A stretch of 64,000 nt of DNA from contig NZ_BJKB01000012.1 of assembly GCF_010725055.1 (NCBI RefSeq), forward strand, positions 1 through 64,000, written 5' to 3'. Under the pieces are notes generated by a model. That model did not search any database, was not told where the DNA came from, and saw only the letters and a program-made list of their open reading frames with translations. Shown piece after piece: positions 31,775 to 39,705 of the stretch. The stretch comes from Gelidibacter japonicus (GTDB lineage Bacteria > Bacteroidota > Bacteroidia > Flavobacteriales > Flavobacteriaceae). Numbering within the stretch: the stretch's first letter is position 1; every line of letters starts with the position of its first letter. Both the position numbers and the translations under genes were made by a program.

Positions 31775-32335
31775 ATGAAAAAACTTCTTCCATTTCTCGT
31801 TTTGTTGATTGGCATTTCCTTTGCAAACGCTCAGGAATTCCAAAAAACCGATGCCTACCAAGCTTCCATACATCCCATAGTCAATGACAAAGAACACACG
31901 CTCTTCAATGTGAGTGTTGTTCTTAACGATCGACCGGAAACTGTTGTGACCAACTTTAGAATCATGTCTCCAGAAAACATAAAAATGATTTCCATACAAA
32001 GTCTTAAACAACCTGGTTTGCTCGATGTGGAAGAAATAATAAGAATGGAGTTGACCTATTTTGAACCTCAAGCCTACACCATCTCGAAATACGTTTTGGT
32101 AAAAGAAAGTGGGGCCTACATCGATTTGCCAGCTATTGTAAATAGGAAAGAAAATTGCCCGAAAACTGAAACGATTTATGTATTCCCAAATCAAGCATTG
32201 GGGCAAATCAATAATATCATCACCTTGGAAATTACGTATTCTGATGCGGTTTCAATTGAAAATATTGAGGTGATAAAAGCATTTGCATGGCAGGATAATT
32301 TTGACACCTCGCATAAAGTTTCTGCACTGTATTAA
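31775..32335 (+). CDS. Secreted protein of unknown function
   Basis: A 186-residue protein with a clear signal peptide (MKKLLPFLVLLIGISFANA, cleaved before QEFQ). The mature part is predicted beta-rich with no domain I recognise (LFNVSVVLNDRPETVVTNF, YTISKYVLVKESGAYIDLP). There is one cysteine (ENCPKTE). It is followed after 19 nt by a lipoprotein gene on the same strand, so the two may be an operon with exported products. Confidence 0.65.
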   Translation: MKKLLPFLVLLIGISFANAQEFQKTDAYQASIHPIVNDKEHTLFNVSVVLNDRPETVVTNFRIMSPENIKMISIQSLKQPGLLDVEEIIRMELTYFEPQAYTISKYVLVKESGAYIDLPAIVNRKENCPKTETIYVFPNQALGQINNIITLEITYSDAVSIENIEVIKAFAWQDNFDTSHKVSALY

Positions 32336-32354
32336 TTATAAAAACCCAGCAAGT

Positions 32355-33365
32355 ATGAAATCACTTGTAATCCTTTTATCATCATGTTTTATCATCATCT
32401 CCTGTGGTGATTCTTCAACTGATTATCTTGAAGAAACAACAAAAAGCATACAAAAACAATCGGTGGTTTTTATCGCTGGAACTGATAAGGGTGACAACTC
32501 TTTTTATAAGAATGCAAAAGCACATTTTAGTCAGCAAAACATAACGATTGTGAAAGATCTCCATACTCTTGATGCTATTGTTTCATGGCTCAATAACAAT
32601 GCTGACTCTAAAGTTTATGACCAAATCCATATTGTGAGCCATAGTAATCCATGGCGGGGGATGGCGTTGCTCACTTCTGAAGATGGCGTACGAATTACTG
32701 CAACGTCTCTTAAAAATAGGACATTGCCAAAACTGAATGGCGGCATCACTGAAAACACGAAAATCATCTTACATTCTTGTGGATTGGGTGTAAATAAAAA
32801 CTTGATGAAAGGCTTGAAATTGGCATTCTCATCTGATGTTACGCCAACCCTTTATGCTTCTGAATACTATAACGTTTTTGAAGGTAAGTACGCTTCACAT
32901 TATTTGGCACAGCCATTTTATGTATTTTATCCTACGGCAAATTCCCCGGGAAACAAGATGCTATCCCAAGAAATAGCCATGAAATATCCAAACGCAAACC
33001 TCGATTGGTTGACGGCTCTGGATACCCAAGAAGAAAGAACGTCTGGAGCAATCTATTCATATCGTTTTAATATTCCTATTGATTGGGAATTCGTTTTTGA
33101 GGATGCATCCGAAACCCCACATTTGGATAATACTGACCGCATAATAGATTATATTTTAGAAAATGAGGAATGTTCTTTTGTCTTATACGAATTGGGAATT
33201 CCGATGGAAAAATTCCGATGGACCAGCAGGAGCGAGGGAAATGTTTTAAAAATACAAGGGAAAACCACAGTCCTCACCGTACTTATGCCATTGATGAATA
33301 CTTATGAACCTGCAGAATATACAGCTCCAGATATCACACATGCACGGTTGTATTCTCAATTTTAG
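32355..33365 (+). CDS. Lipoprotein with clan CD peptidase-like (caspase-fold) signature
   Basis: A 336-residue predicted lipoprotein (lipobox FIIISC, Cys17). A possible peptidase core follows: VVFIAGTDKGDNSFYKNAK, then IHIVSHSNPWRGM with His96 after a hydrophobic strand, and KIILHSCGLGVNKNLM with Cys142 after another strand. The order strand-His-(Ser/Gly), then strand-Cys-Gly, is the hallmark of clan CD peptidases (caspase, gingipain, CHAT, DUF4347-like). The rest of the protein (about 170-336) is unfamiliar. This is a motif-level call without profile support. The ATG at 32355 gives the signal sequence; the frame is open further upstream but overlaps the preceding gene. Confidence 0.55.
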   Translation: MKSLVILLSSCFIIISCGDSSTDYLEETTKSIQKQSVVFIAGTDKGDNSFYKNAKAHFSQQNITIVKDLHTLDAIVSWLNNNADSKVYDQIHIVSHSNPWRGMALLTSEDGVRITATSLKNRTLPKLNGGITENTKIILHSCGLGVNKNLMKGLKLAFSSDVTPTLYASEYYNVFEGKYASHYLAQPFYVFYPTANSPGNKMLSQEIAMKYPNANLDWLTALDTQEERTSGAIYSYRFNIPIDWEFVFEDASETPHLDNTDRIIDYILENEECSFVLYELGIPMEKFRWTSRSEGNVLKIQGKTTVLTVLMPLMNTYEPAEYTAPDITHARLYSQF

Positions 33366-33495
33366 GATGTTATGCCACAGAGGTAGGTATAGAGGAGAGG
33401 TGGTTTTTTAAATTTTCAAATGCTACTTTCATAAGCACATTATAATAAAACGATTAGAATAAGATAATAGAAAACACTTCCAAACCTACTTTGTT

Positions 33496-33503
33496 TATAT
33501 TTG
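33496..33503 (+). promoter_or_regulatory. -7 element of the propeller histidine kinase gene
   Basis: TATATTTG matches TAnnTTTG and ends 19 nt before the ATG at 33523. A TTG 9 nt before that ATG's leader (33505) is in frame but would lie directly at the transcription start. Confidence 0.5.
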
Positions 33504-33522
33504 TTTGTATCATTTCACAACT

Positions 33523-36500
33523 ATGACATTTCCCAATTCCAGAATCTTTATTGTTTTTCTGTTCCTAATTTCAATTATAATTGGCTATGGACAAAACAAT
33601 CAATTGCGTTCATATACCTTGGAAGATGGTTTGCCGCAATCGCAAGTTTATGCCATTGAGCAAGATGCCATTGGGTATTTATGGTTGGGGACGCAAGGCG
33701 GAGGGCTGGCGCGTTTTGATGGCGAGACCTTTAAAACCTTCAACGAAAATGATGGTCTCATTTCCAACTATATCAATGCCTTAAAATTTGCCAACGACAC
33801 TTTATTTATTGGTAGCAGACGCGGAATTTCGATAAAATCGAAATCGGGCCTTAAGAATTTCGAAGGTCCGCAAGTCATGCATGTTTTTCGAGATCAGAAC
33901 AACACCTATTTGGGAACGAAAAATGGTGTCTATCGCTATACCACATCAACAACACTGCAAAGGTTAACATTGAATCCCATTATTGATGCCAACCAAGTCA
34001 ATGCGATGCACTTTGATGGCTCTTACTTTTGGATAGCGACCGACAAAGGACTTTTCAAAACTAAGACGCTAACTCAAAACTCAAATTTTGAGAGGATTGA
34101 AAAATACAATTTCACATCTCTTGCTCAATTCAATTCCAAGTTGATTGCTTCAACGTTTACCCACGGAATTCTGATAAAAAATCTCGAAAATGGTAATGAC
34201 GAATGGATTGAAGAATTACAGCGCATCAACAGTTTATCCATTATCAACGACCAGCTCTGGGTAGGTGCAGACGGCGATGGCGTCACCGTTTTGGATATGG
34301 AAAATTTTCAGATTCAAAAGTATATTGATAGTCGTTCAGGGCTTGCGGTGTCACACATTCGCGACTGTATGATGGATAGACAGGGCACTATTTGGATTGC
34401 GACAAGTGGTGGCGGATTTTACAAATATTTTGAAGATAAATTCACCCATTTTGATAGTGAAAGTGGCTTGCAGGGCAATCATATCTATGCGGTCCACAAG
34501 GTCGGTAAAACATTATGGTTATCCAATTCAGAAGCTGGATTAATGAAAATTGACTCTTTGGGCCTTCATCCTGTTCCAAAAATCAGAGGTTTTGACCATG
34601 TAAAAATCAAAACGATTAACCATGATGTGAATGGTAATATTTGGGCCGGTTCTGATGGAAAAGGATTGCTGTTTCGTGAGCAAACCACGCGTGATAGTTT
34701 GATTTTAAATCTTTCAGATTTTAATAACCTGAAATTTCATACCGTCCAAATCCCCGAAGTTAAAAACCATCTCATTAATACCTCCAATGGATTGCCTTCC
34801 GATTGGATCAGGCAGTTGCATATCCAAAAGGACACGGTATGGGTTGCTACCTATAGTGATGGAATTGTAAAAATGCGATTTGATTCGGCCATGCAAAAAC
34901 CTGAAATTCTTAAAATCTATGATAAAGAAGATGGACTTGAGGATCTTTTGCTAAAAGATTTGAAATCGGATGCTCAAGGGCGCCCTTGGTATGGCACGCA
35001 AACTGGACGTATTGGTTTTATTGAAAATAATCTTGTCAGAGATTTGGGTGAAGTTTTAGACGATAATACGGCCATCAATTCTTTGTTATTTCGAGGCAGC
35101 ACGCTGTATCTGGGAACGGCAGGAAATGGCGTGTGGTTTACAGATATTAATGGGAATATGGTATTGCAAAAATTGGTTGGTGATAAACAATTGACCTCAA
35201 GCAATTGCAACCAACTTATTTTTGATAGCGAAAACAATCTTTGGGTTGGTTCTGAAAGAGGGGTTGATAAGGTGGTTTTAAATCAGGAAAACAAAATTGT
35301 AGATGTTTTTCATTTTGGCAGAAACGACGGCTTTTTGGGTATCGAAACCACTTTAAATGCAGTGGATATGGACCATAAGGGCAATTTGTGGTTTGGAGCC
35401 ATTTATGGGCTTACCAAATATGAGATGGGACAGGATCTTGAAGAAGCGAGCATCAAACCCAATATCGATTTTGAATCCGTTGAAGTGGACTATCAGCCTA
35501 TTGATTCCATAGCCTATTATACATCGAACAAAAATGCCATGGTCTTGCAATTGAATCCTGACCAAAATCAAATATCATTTACCTATCGAACGGTCGATTT
35601 GACCCATCCTAAAGATATTCAATATCGGTTTAAACTGAATGACGATTCTTGGAGTCCATGGTCTAAAAGCAATCAGCAAAACTTAGTAGGCTTGAGCTAT
35701 GGTCCTCATGTTTTTTATGCTCAATCACGGGATTATCGCTGGCAGAATAGTGAGGTTATTGCATTTCCTTTTAATATTGAAACACCTTTACATGAAAAAT
35801 CATGGTTCCAGTGGTTGGTAATTGGGATGGTATTAATTCTGATTTTAATGTTTGGTTGGATGTATTTGCGTCGTTTAAAACGCAGGAATATTGAAGCACA
35901 AGAACGCCTACAAATCCAAAACAATTTGTTGACCTTAGAGCACAAAGCACTGCAACTGCAAATGAATCCGCATTTCATTTTTAACGTACTCAACGGAATC
36001 AAAGCAATGGGAAGCACCAATCCCCAAAAAATGAACACGACGGTCAATACTTTTGCGACGCTGTTGCGTGATGTTTTGAACAATTCCCGTAAGGACAGTA
36101 TTACTTTAGCGCAGGAAATAAAAACCTTGACCCATTATATTGAAGTGGAGCAATTGATGTCTCCGAAAGCTTTTGTTTATAATATTCAAGTGGAATCCGA
36201 TATTGATCCGGAAGAAATTTTGATTCCGCCCATGTTGATTCAGCCATTTGTTGAAAATGCCATCCGACACGGGATTTTGAAAGGACCGAGAGATGGCGAG
36301 TTAAAGATCCTATTCAAGACAGAAAACGACATTTTAACTTGCACAATCATCGATAACGGAAGTGGTATTTTTAATTCGCAAGGCAATAAAACTGCCACCG
36401 ATCATCAATCCATGGCGTTGACCGTTACCAAAGAGCGCATCCAATCACTTTCTGGGAAAGACACACTTAAATTGGAGGAAATCACATCAAATAACCAAAT

Positions 36501-36549
36501 TATAGGAACGAGAATTCGCTTTCAAATTCCACTTAAAACAGACTTTTAA
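33523..36549 (+). CDS. LytS-type sensor histidine kinase with N-terminal propellers and Y_Y_Y domain
   Basis: A 1008-residue membrane kinase. The signal sequence (IFIVFLFLISIIIGYG) precedes many Reg_prop-type beta-propeller repeats (about 30-640), with repeated IWIATSGGGF/LWVGSERGV-type blades. Then come a Y_Y_Y domain (about 650-745), one membrane helix (LVIGMVLILILMFGWMYL), a coiled linker and a HisKA_7/His_kinase domain with His817 (LQMNPHFIFNVLNGIK) and an ATPase domain (MLIQPFVENAIRHGI, IDNGSG). It lacks the receiver and AraC parts of the related hybrid sensors, which sense polysaccharides in Bacteroides. The LytTR regulator starts 5 nt after its stop, which gives a complete two-component operon. 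Confidence 0.88.
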   Translation: MTFPNSRIFIVFLFLISIIIGYGQNNQLRSYTLEDGLPQSQVYAIEQDAIGYLWLGTQGGGLARFDGETFKTFNENDGLISNYINALKFANDTLFIGSRRGISIKSKSGLKNFEGPQVMHVFRDQNNTYLGTKNGVYRYTTSTTLQRLTLNPIIDANQVNAMHFDGSYFWIATDKGLFKTKTLTQNSNFERIEKYNFTSLAQFNSKLIASTFTHGILIKNLENGNDEWIEELQRINSLSIINDQLWVGADGDGVTVLDMENFQIQKYIDSRSGLAVSHIRDCMMDRQGTIWIATSGGGFYKYFEDKFTHFDSESGLQGNHIYAVHKVGKTLWLSNSEAGLMKIDSLGLHPVPKIRGFDHVKIKTINHDVNGNIWAGSDGKGLLFREQTTRDSLILNLSDFNNLKFHTVQIPEVKNHLINTSNGLPSDWIRQLHIQKDTVWVATYSDGIVKMRFDSAMQKPEILKIYDKEDGLEDLLLKDLKSDAQGRPWYGTQTGRIGFIENNLVRDLGEVLDDNTAINSLLFRGSTLYLGTAGNGVWFTDINGNMVLQKLVGDKQLTSSNCNQLIFDSENNLWVGSERGVDKVVLNQENKIVDVFHFGRNDGFLGIETTLNAVDMDHKGNLWFGAIYGLTKYEMGQDLEEASIKPNIDFESVEVDYQPIDSIAYYTSNKNAMVLQLNPDQNQISFTYRTVDLTHPKDIQYRFKLNDDSWSPWSKSNQQNLVGLSYGPHVFYAQSRDYRWQNSEVIAFPFNIETPLHEKSWFQWLVIGMVLILILMFGWMYLRRLKRRNIEAQERLQIQNNLLTLEHKALQLQMNPHFIFNVLNGIKAMGSTNPQKMNTTVNTFATLLRDVLNNSRKDSITLAQEIKTLTHYIEVEQLMSPKAFVYNIQVESDIDPEEILIPPMLIQPFVENAIRHGILKGPRDGELKILFKTENDILTCTIIDNGSGIFNSQGNKTATDHQSMALTVTKERIQSLSGKDTLKLEEITSNNQIIGTRIRFQIPLKTDF

Positions 36550-36554
36550 TCACT

Positions 36555-37304
36555 ATGCTAACAGCCATTATTATAGAAGACAATCCAGACGCACTTCACT
36601 TACTTAAAAGTAATATTGAAAGGCATCACCCTGAAATTGATATTATCAACACCGCCCAGAGTGTCGTGGAAGCAGCTAAGATTCTTCGAAAATCACAACC
36701 AGATATCTTGTTTTTGGATATTATGTTGGGTGATGGCACTGGGTTTGATGTTTTAGAGATTTTTCCAGACCTGTCAAGCAAACTCATCTTTGTAACTGCA
36801 AGTGACGAATATGCCATTCGTGCATTCAAATTTGCCGCCATCGACTATGTCCTGAAACCCTATTCTGAAGACGATTTAAACAAGGCCATTCAACGTGCCA
36901 AAGCACAATTGCAACCCAACAAGGAACGACTCAGTATTTTGAAGGAAACCTTGGCAGCTCCAGAAGCCAAACCCGATAAAATTTCGTTGCACACCTTGGA
37001 CAAAATCATTATTGTCAATCTTGATGATATCGTACGATGTGAAGCCGATAACAATAATACCATCTTCTATCTAAAAGATAGTCCTAAAGTGTTTGTGACC
37101 AAAACACTCAAATATTTTGCAGATATGTTAAGCAGTTATGAGTTTTTACGTGTACATCAGAGTCATTTGGTCAATATTCAATTCATCAGTGCATTCATCA
37201 AAACGGATGGTGGTTATTTGTTATTGAAAAACAAGGAGACCGTACCAGTGTCCGTTCGAAAAAAGGTGGAAGTGATTGAGATTTTGGATCGAATGCATGG
37301 TTAG
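36555..37304 (+). CDS. LytTR-family response regulator
   Basis: A 249-residue regulator. The receiver (1-120) has acidic Glu8-Asp9, phosphorylated Asp55 (ILFLDIMLGDG) and Lys in YVLKPYSEDD. A LytTR DNA-binding domain follows (about 145-245), with the patterns IVNLDDIVRCEADNNNTIFY, KTLKYFADML, FLRVHQSHLVNI and VPVSVRKK. LytTR domains bind two direct half-sites on one DNA face. It is translationally close to the kinase and most likely its only partner; targets are not identifiable from one sequence. Confidence 0.9.
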   Translation: MLTAIIIEDNPDALHLLKSNIERHHPEIDIINTAQSVVEAAKILRKSQPDILFLDIMLGDGTGFDVLEIFPDLSSKLIFVTASDEYAIRAFKFAAIDYVLKPYSEDDLNKAIQRAKAQLQPNKERLSILKETLAAPEAKPDKISLHTLDKIIIVNLDDIVRCEADNNNTIFYLKDSPKVFVTKTLKYFADMLSSYEFLRVHQSHLVNIQFISAFIKTDGGYLLLKNKETVPVSVRKKVEVIEILDRMHG

Positions 37305-37396
37305 AATCATGGAGGTTTGGCTGACTATCACTTATACTCTGTGCTGAGAAAGCTTTAAGGTGTAAAAATTATTATTTTTTTAACATCATAATCGTT

Positions 37397-37404
37397 TATC
37401 TTTG
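37397..37404 (+). promoter_or_regulatory. -7 element of the 37420 gene
   Basis: TATCTTTG fits TAnnTTTG and ends 15 nt before the ATG at 37420. It includes the TTG that an ORF caller may take as a start. Confidence 0.55.
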
Positions 37405-37419
37405 TACTATAAAATTACC

Positions 37420-37767
37420 ATGATGTTTGCGTTAAAGGCTGCCATACTCTATTTATTTGGATGGTTTGTGTTGTTCGGATCAGCTGATCTCACGACATTG
37501 CCAAGCGCGTCTTATGCGCCTGTAGACAGTATTGCTGCCCCAGACGATCAAGATCATAGTCCGTTGTTTTTGGATGCTGTTTTTGAGGTCAATCAGTCTT
37601 CTACACATGAAACACCATCAGTAAAAACCTTTTCGCAACCAATTGATGCATATCAAAGTGCAGTAGCCGCATCCTACTATTCCCTTTCCTATTATACTAT
37701 TGGCCAACAAATTGTGGTCAACTTCACTATAAAGGATATGATTTTTCCTTTTCATTGTTTTACATAG
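37420..37767 (+). CDS. Small exported protein of unknown function
   Basis: A 115-residue protein with a hydrophobic N-terminal segment (AAILYLFGWFVLFGSADLTT), then a low-complexity polar stretch rich in Ser, Asp, Thr and Pro (about 30-75), and a short hydrophobic end with many Tyr (YYSLSYYTIGQQIVVNFTI). It might be a small envelope protein. No domain recognised. The ATG at 37420 is used, not the TTG at 37402, which lies inside the probable promoter. Confidence 0.5.
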   Translation: MMFALKAAILYLFGWFVLFGSADLTTLPSASYAPVDSIAAPDDQDHSPLFLDAVFEVNQSSTHETPSVKTFSQPIDAYQSAVAASYYSLSYYTIGQQIVVNFTIKDMIFPFHCFT

Positions 37768-37847
37768 ACTGATTTTTTTCGTTTAAAATCTTAAAGGTGT
37801 CAATAGCACCTCTTCAAGTCTATAGTATAATTTAAAAACATAAAACA

Positions 37848-38351
37848 ATGGATATATCATTAAATATGGTGATGCTCGTCGTAGTACTCATCGTTGTCGT
37901 TCCTTTCGCCTGGTTTATCTGGGCAGAAAAAAGTGCCGTTTCTAAAAAGAAGAAAACATTCCAAAAAATTGCACAGTCAGAAAATCTAAAATTCACTAAG
38001 GTTGAATATTGGAACAATCACTGCTTAGGTTATGATGACCAAGAAAACATTTTATTATATAACAATTTAAGCACGTCAGATTCTGAATTTGAAAAAGTGG
38101 AGTTGGACGATGTCAGGAAATGTGTTATCAATAAAATTAATAAAGATTATAAAAATGGCGATAAACACTATTCTGAGATGGTACGTCTGGATTTAGAGTT
38201 TACTTTCGTCTCCAACAAGCCTCCAATGACCATTACGCTATTCAATGTGGATGATAATTTTTCACAGAACCAAGAAGTAGCTCGTGCCGAAAAATGGTTG
38301 GCATTGATCAATAAACATAAATACAACAAAAATAATATTGTAGCGGCATAA
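37848..38351 (+). CDS. Membrane-anchored protein of unknown function
   Basis: A 167-residue protein: one N-terminal membrane helix (MLVVVLIVVVPFAWFIW), a basic stretch (SAVSKKKKTFQ), then a cytoplasmic alpha/beta domain with several paired strands (NILLYNNLSTSD, LDLEFTFVSNKPPMTITLF). It has the look of a small conserved Bacteroidota family with an N-terminal anchor; no function assigned. It follows the 37420 gene by 80 bp and lies on the same strand. Confidence 0.6.
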   Translation: MDISLNMVMLVVVLIVVVPFAWFIWAEKSAVSKKKKTFQKIAQSENLKFTKVEYWNNHCLGYDDQENILLYNNLSTSDSEFEKVELDDVRKCVINKINKDYKNGDKHYSEMVRLDLEFTFVSNKPPMTITLFNVDDNFSQNQEVARAEKWLALINKHKYNKNNIVAA

Positions 38352-38366
38352 ATAGTACTGACCCAT

Positions 38367-38431
38367 AAAAAACCATCTCTTATAGACCTTTTGATCATTT
38401 TCGATTGGAAGAATTATGAAGATGGTTTTTT
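38367..38431 (+). terminator. Long-loop terminator-like inverted repeat
   Basis: AAAAAACCATC (38367-38377) is complementary over 11 bp to GATGGTTTTTT (38421-38431). It begins 16 nt after the stop of the membrane-anchored protein gene. The large loop makes it a weaker call than the other terminators. Confidence 0.45.
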
Positions 38432-38718
38432 TACTACTCTTATGGCCTTTAAATTAAAATGATTAGGTAAATGTTGGACCAATATGGATTTTCTGATATT
38501 TAGTTTAAAATGACCTCCATTTCTGTTCTATTCCCACTAAAGATTTTATTTCGTGCTTCTTGATTTTATATAGAGATTTAAATAATGTGTAGTCAATGTT
38601 TTAAACTTAAAATTAAAGTCTTGATTCTTTTAGCGCAACCGTCCAATTTCTTTTCTCCGACACTATTTATCTTTCATAAAAATATTTCCAATGCGATATT
38701 TCGTATCAATTAATCGTC

Positions 38719-38726
38719 TACTTTTG
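38719..38726 (+). promoter_or_regulatory. -7 element of the Ca2+/Na+ antiporter gene
   Basis: TACTTTTG matches TAnnTTTG and ends 18 nt before the ATG at 38745. Confidence 0.55.
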
Positions 38727-38744
38727 ACAAAAAATATATAGGCT

Positions 38745-39701
38745 ATGTTGCTCGCTGGTTTTCTTATTGTTGTAGGATTTGTTCTTTTAATAAAGGGCGC
38801 AGACTGGATGGTCAGTGGTTCTACGCTGTTGGCCAAGAAGAACAAAGTCCCAGATTTGGCCATTGGATTGACCATAGTTGCCTTTGGAACTTCCGCTCCT
38901 GAATTGGTCGTAAATACAGTAGCATCTTATGAGAACCATTCTGATATTGTGCTGGGAAATGTTATTGGGAGCAATAACTTTAACCTGTTCATGATCTTGG
39001 GTATTGTAGGACTTATTTTTCCAATTGCCGTTCAATCGTCTACGGTTTGGAAGGAAATTCCGATTTCATTTTTGGCAGCTTTAGCCTTATTGGTATTAGC
39101 CAATGGTTATCTGTTTTCTGATATCGGATTGTCCAGAATTGATGGAACCGTCTTGCTTATAATGTTTTTACTCTTTTTGTTTTATATCTATAAACAGATG
39201 AAAAATGACGATCCAAGTCAAAGTGTTGTGATTGTGACGGCATCCAACTACAAAATCTGGGGATTGATTGTTTTGGGATTGATTGGGTTAATTGTTGGTG
39301 GAAAATTGATCGTGGACAACGCAGTGACCATCGCTAGCGATTTGGGCGTGAGCGAAAAAATTATTGGATTGACCATTATTGCCGCAGGGACTTCGTTGCC
39401 AGAATTGATGACCTCCGTAGTCGCAGCCATGAAGAAAAATAGTGATATTGCCATAGGGAATATAATCGGCTCCAATATCTTTAATATTTTCCTAATCCTT
39501 TCAGTGAGTTCATTGGTGCGCCCAATTACGTTCAGTTCCGTTTTCAATACCGATATTTACCTACTGTTGGCCGGAACTTTATTCTTGTTCGTGGCTATGT
39601 TTACTGGAAAAAAGAAAACATTGGACCGATGGGAAGCCGGTCTTCTTTTATTGGTTTTTATTGGATACACCACCTATCTTGTAGCCAAAGAGCTGCAGTA
39701 A
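38745..39701 (+). CDS. Calcium/sodium antiporter (CaCA family, YrbG-like)
   Basis: A 318-residue inner-membrane antiporter with ten predicted helices and two inverted alpha repeats that contain the ion-binding motifs: AFGTSAPELVVNTVAS with LGNVIGSNNFN, and IIAAGTSLPELMTSVVAA with IGNIIGSNIFN. These Glu, Ser and Asn residues bind Ca2+ and Na+ in the NCX/YrbG family. Length is as usual. It converges with tex, with only 4 bp between stop codons. Confidence 0.93.
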   Translation: MLLAGFLIVVGFVLLIKGADWMVSGSTLLAKKNKVPDLAIGLTIVAFGTSAPELVVNTVASYENHSDIVLGNVIGSNNFNLFMILGIVGLIFPIAVQSSTVWKEIPISFLAALALLVLANGYLFSDIGLSRIDGTVLLIMFLLFLFYIYKQMKNDDPSQSVVIVTASNYKIWGLIVLGLIGLIVGGKLIVDNAVTIASDLGVSEKIIGLTIIAAGTSLPELMTSVVAAMKKNSDIAIGNIIGSNIFNIFLILSVSSLVRPITFSSVFNTDIYLLLAGTLFLFVAMFTGKKKTLDRWEAGLLLLVFIGYTTYLVAKELQ

Positions 39702-39705
39702 AATC

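Larger units (their letters stand above)
38352..38744. other. Intergenic region upstream of the antiporter
   Basis: 393 bp without a gene. A terminator-like pair AAAAAACCATC (38367-38377) and GATGGTTTTTT (38421-38431) with a 43-nt loop lies at the start, and a -7 element TACTTTTG at 38719-38726. The middle is AT-rich without recognised signals. Confidence 0.5.

Noticed and set aside
33505-33522. Upstream TTG start for the propeller kinase (likewise 37402 and 17947 for other genes)
   Set aside because: These TTG codons lie in or at the end of TAnnTTTG promoter elements, and the downstream ATG codons give proper signal sequences.
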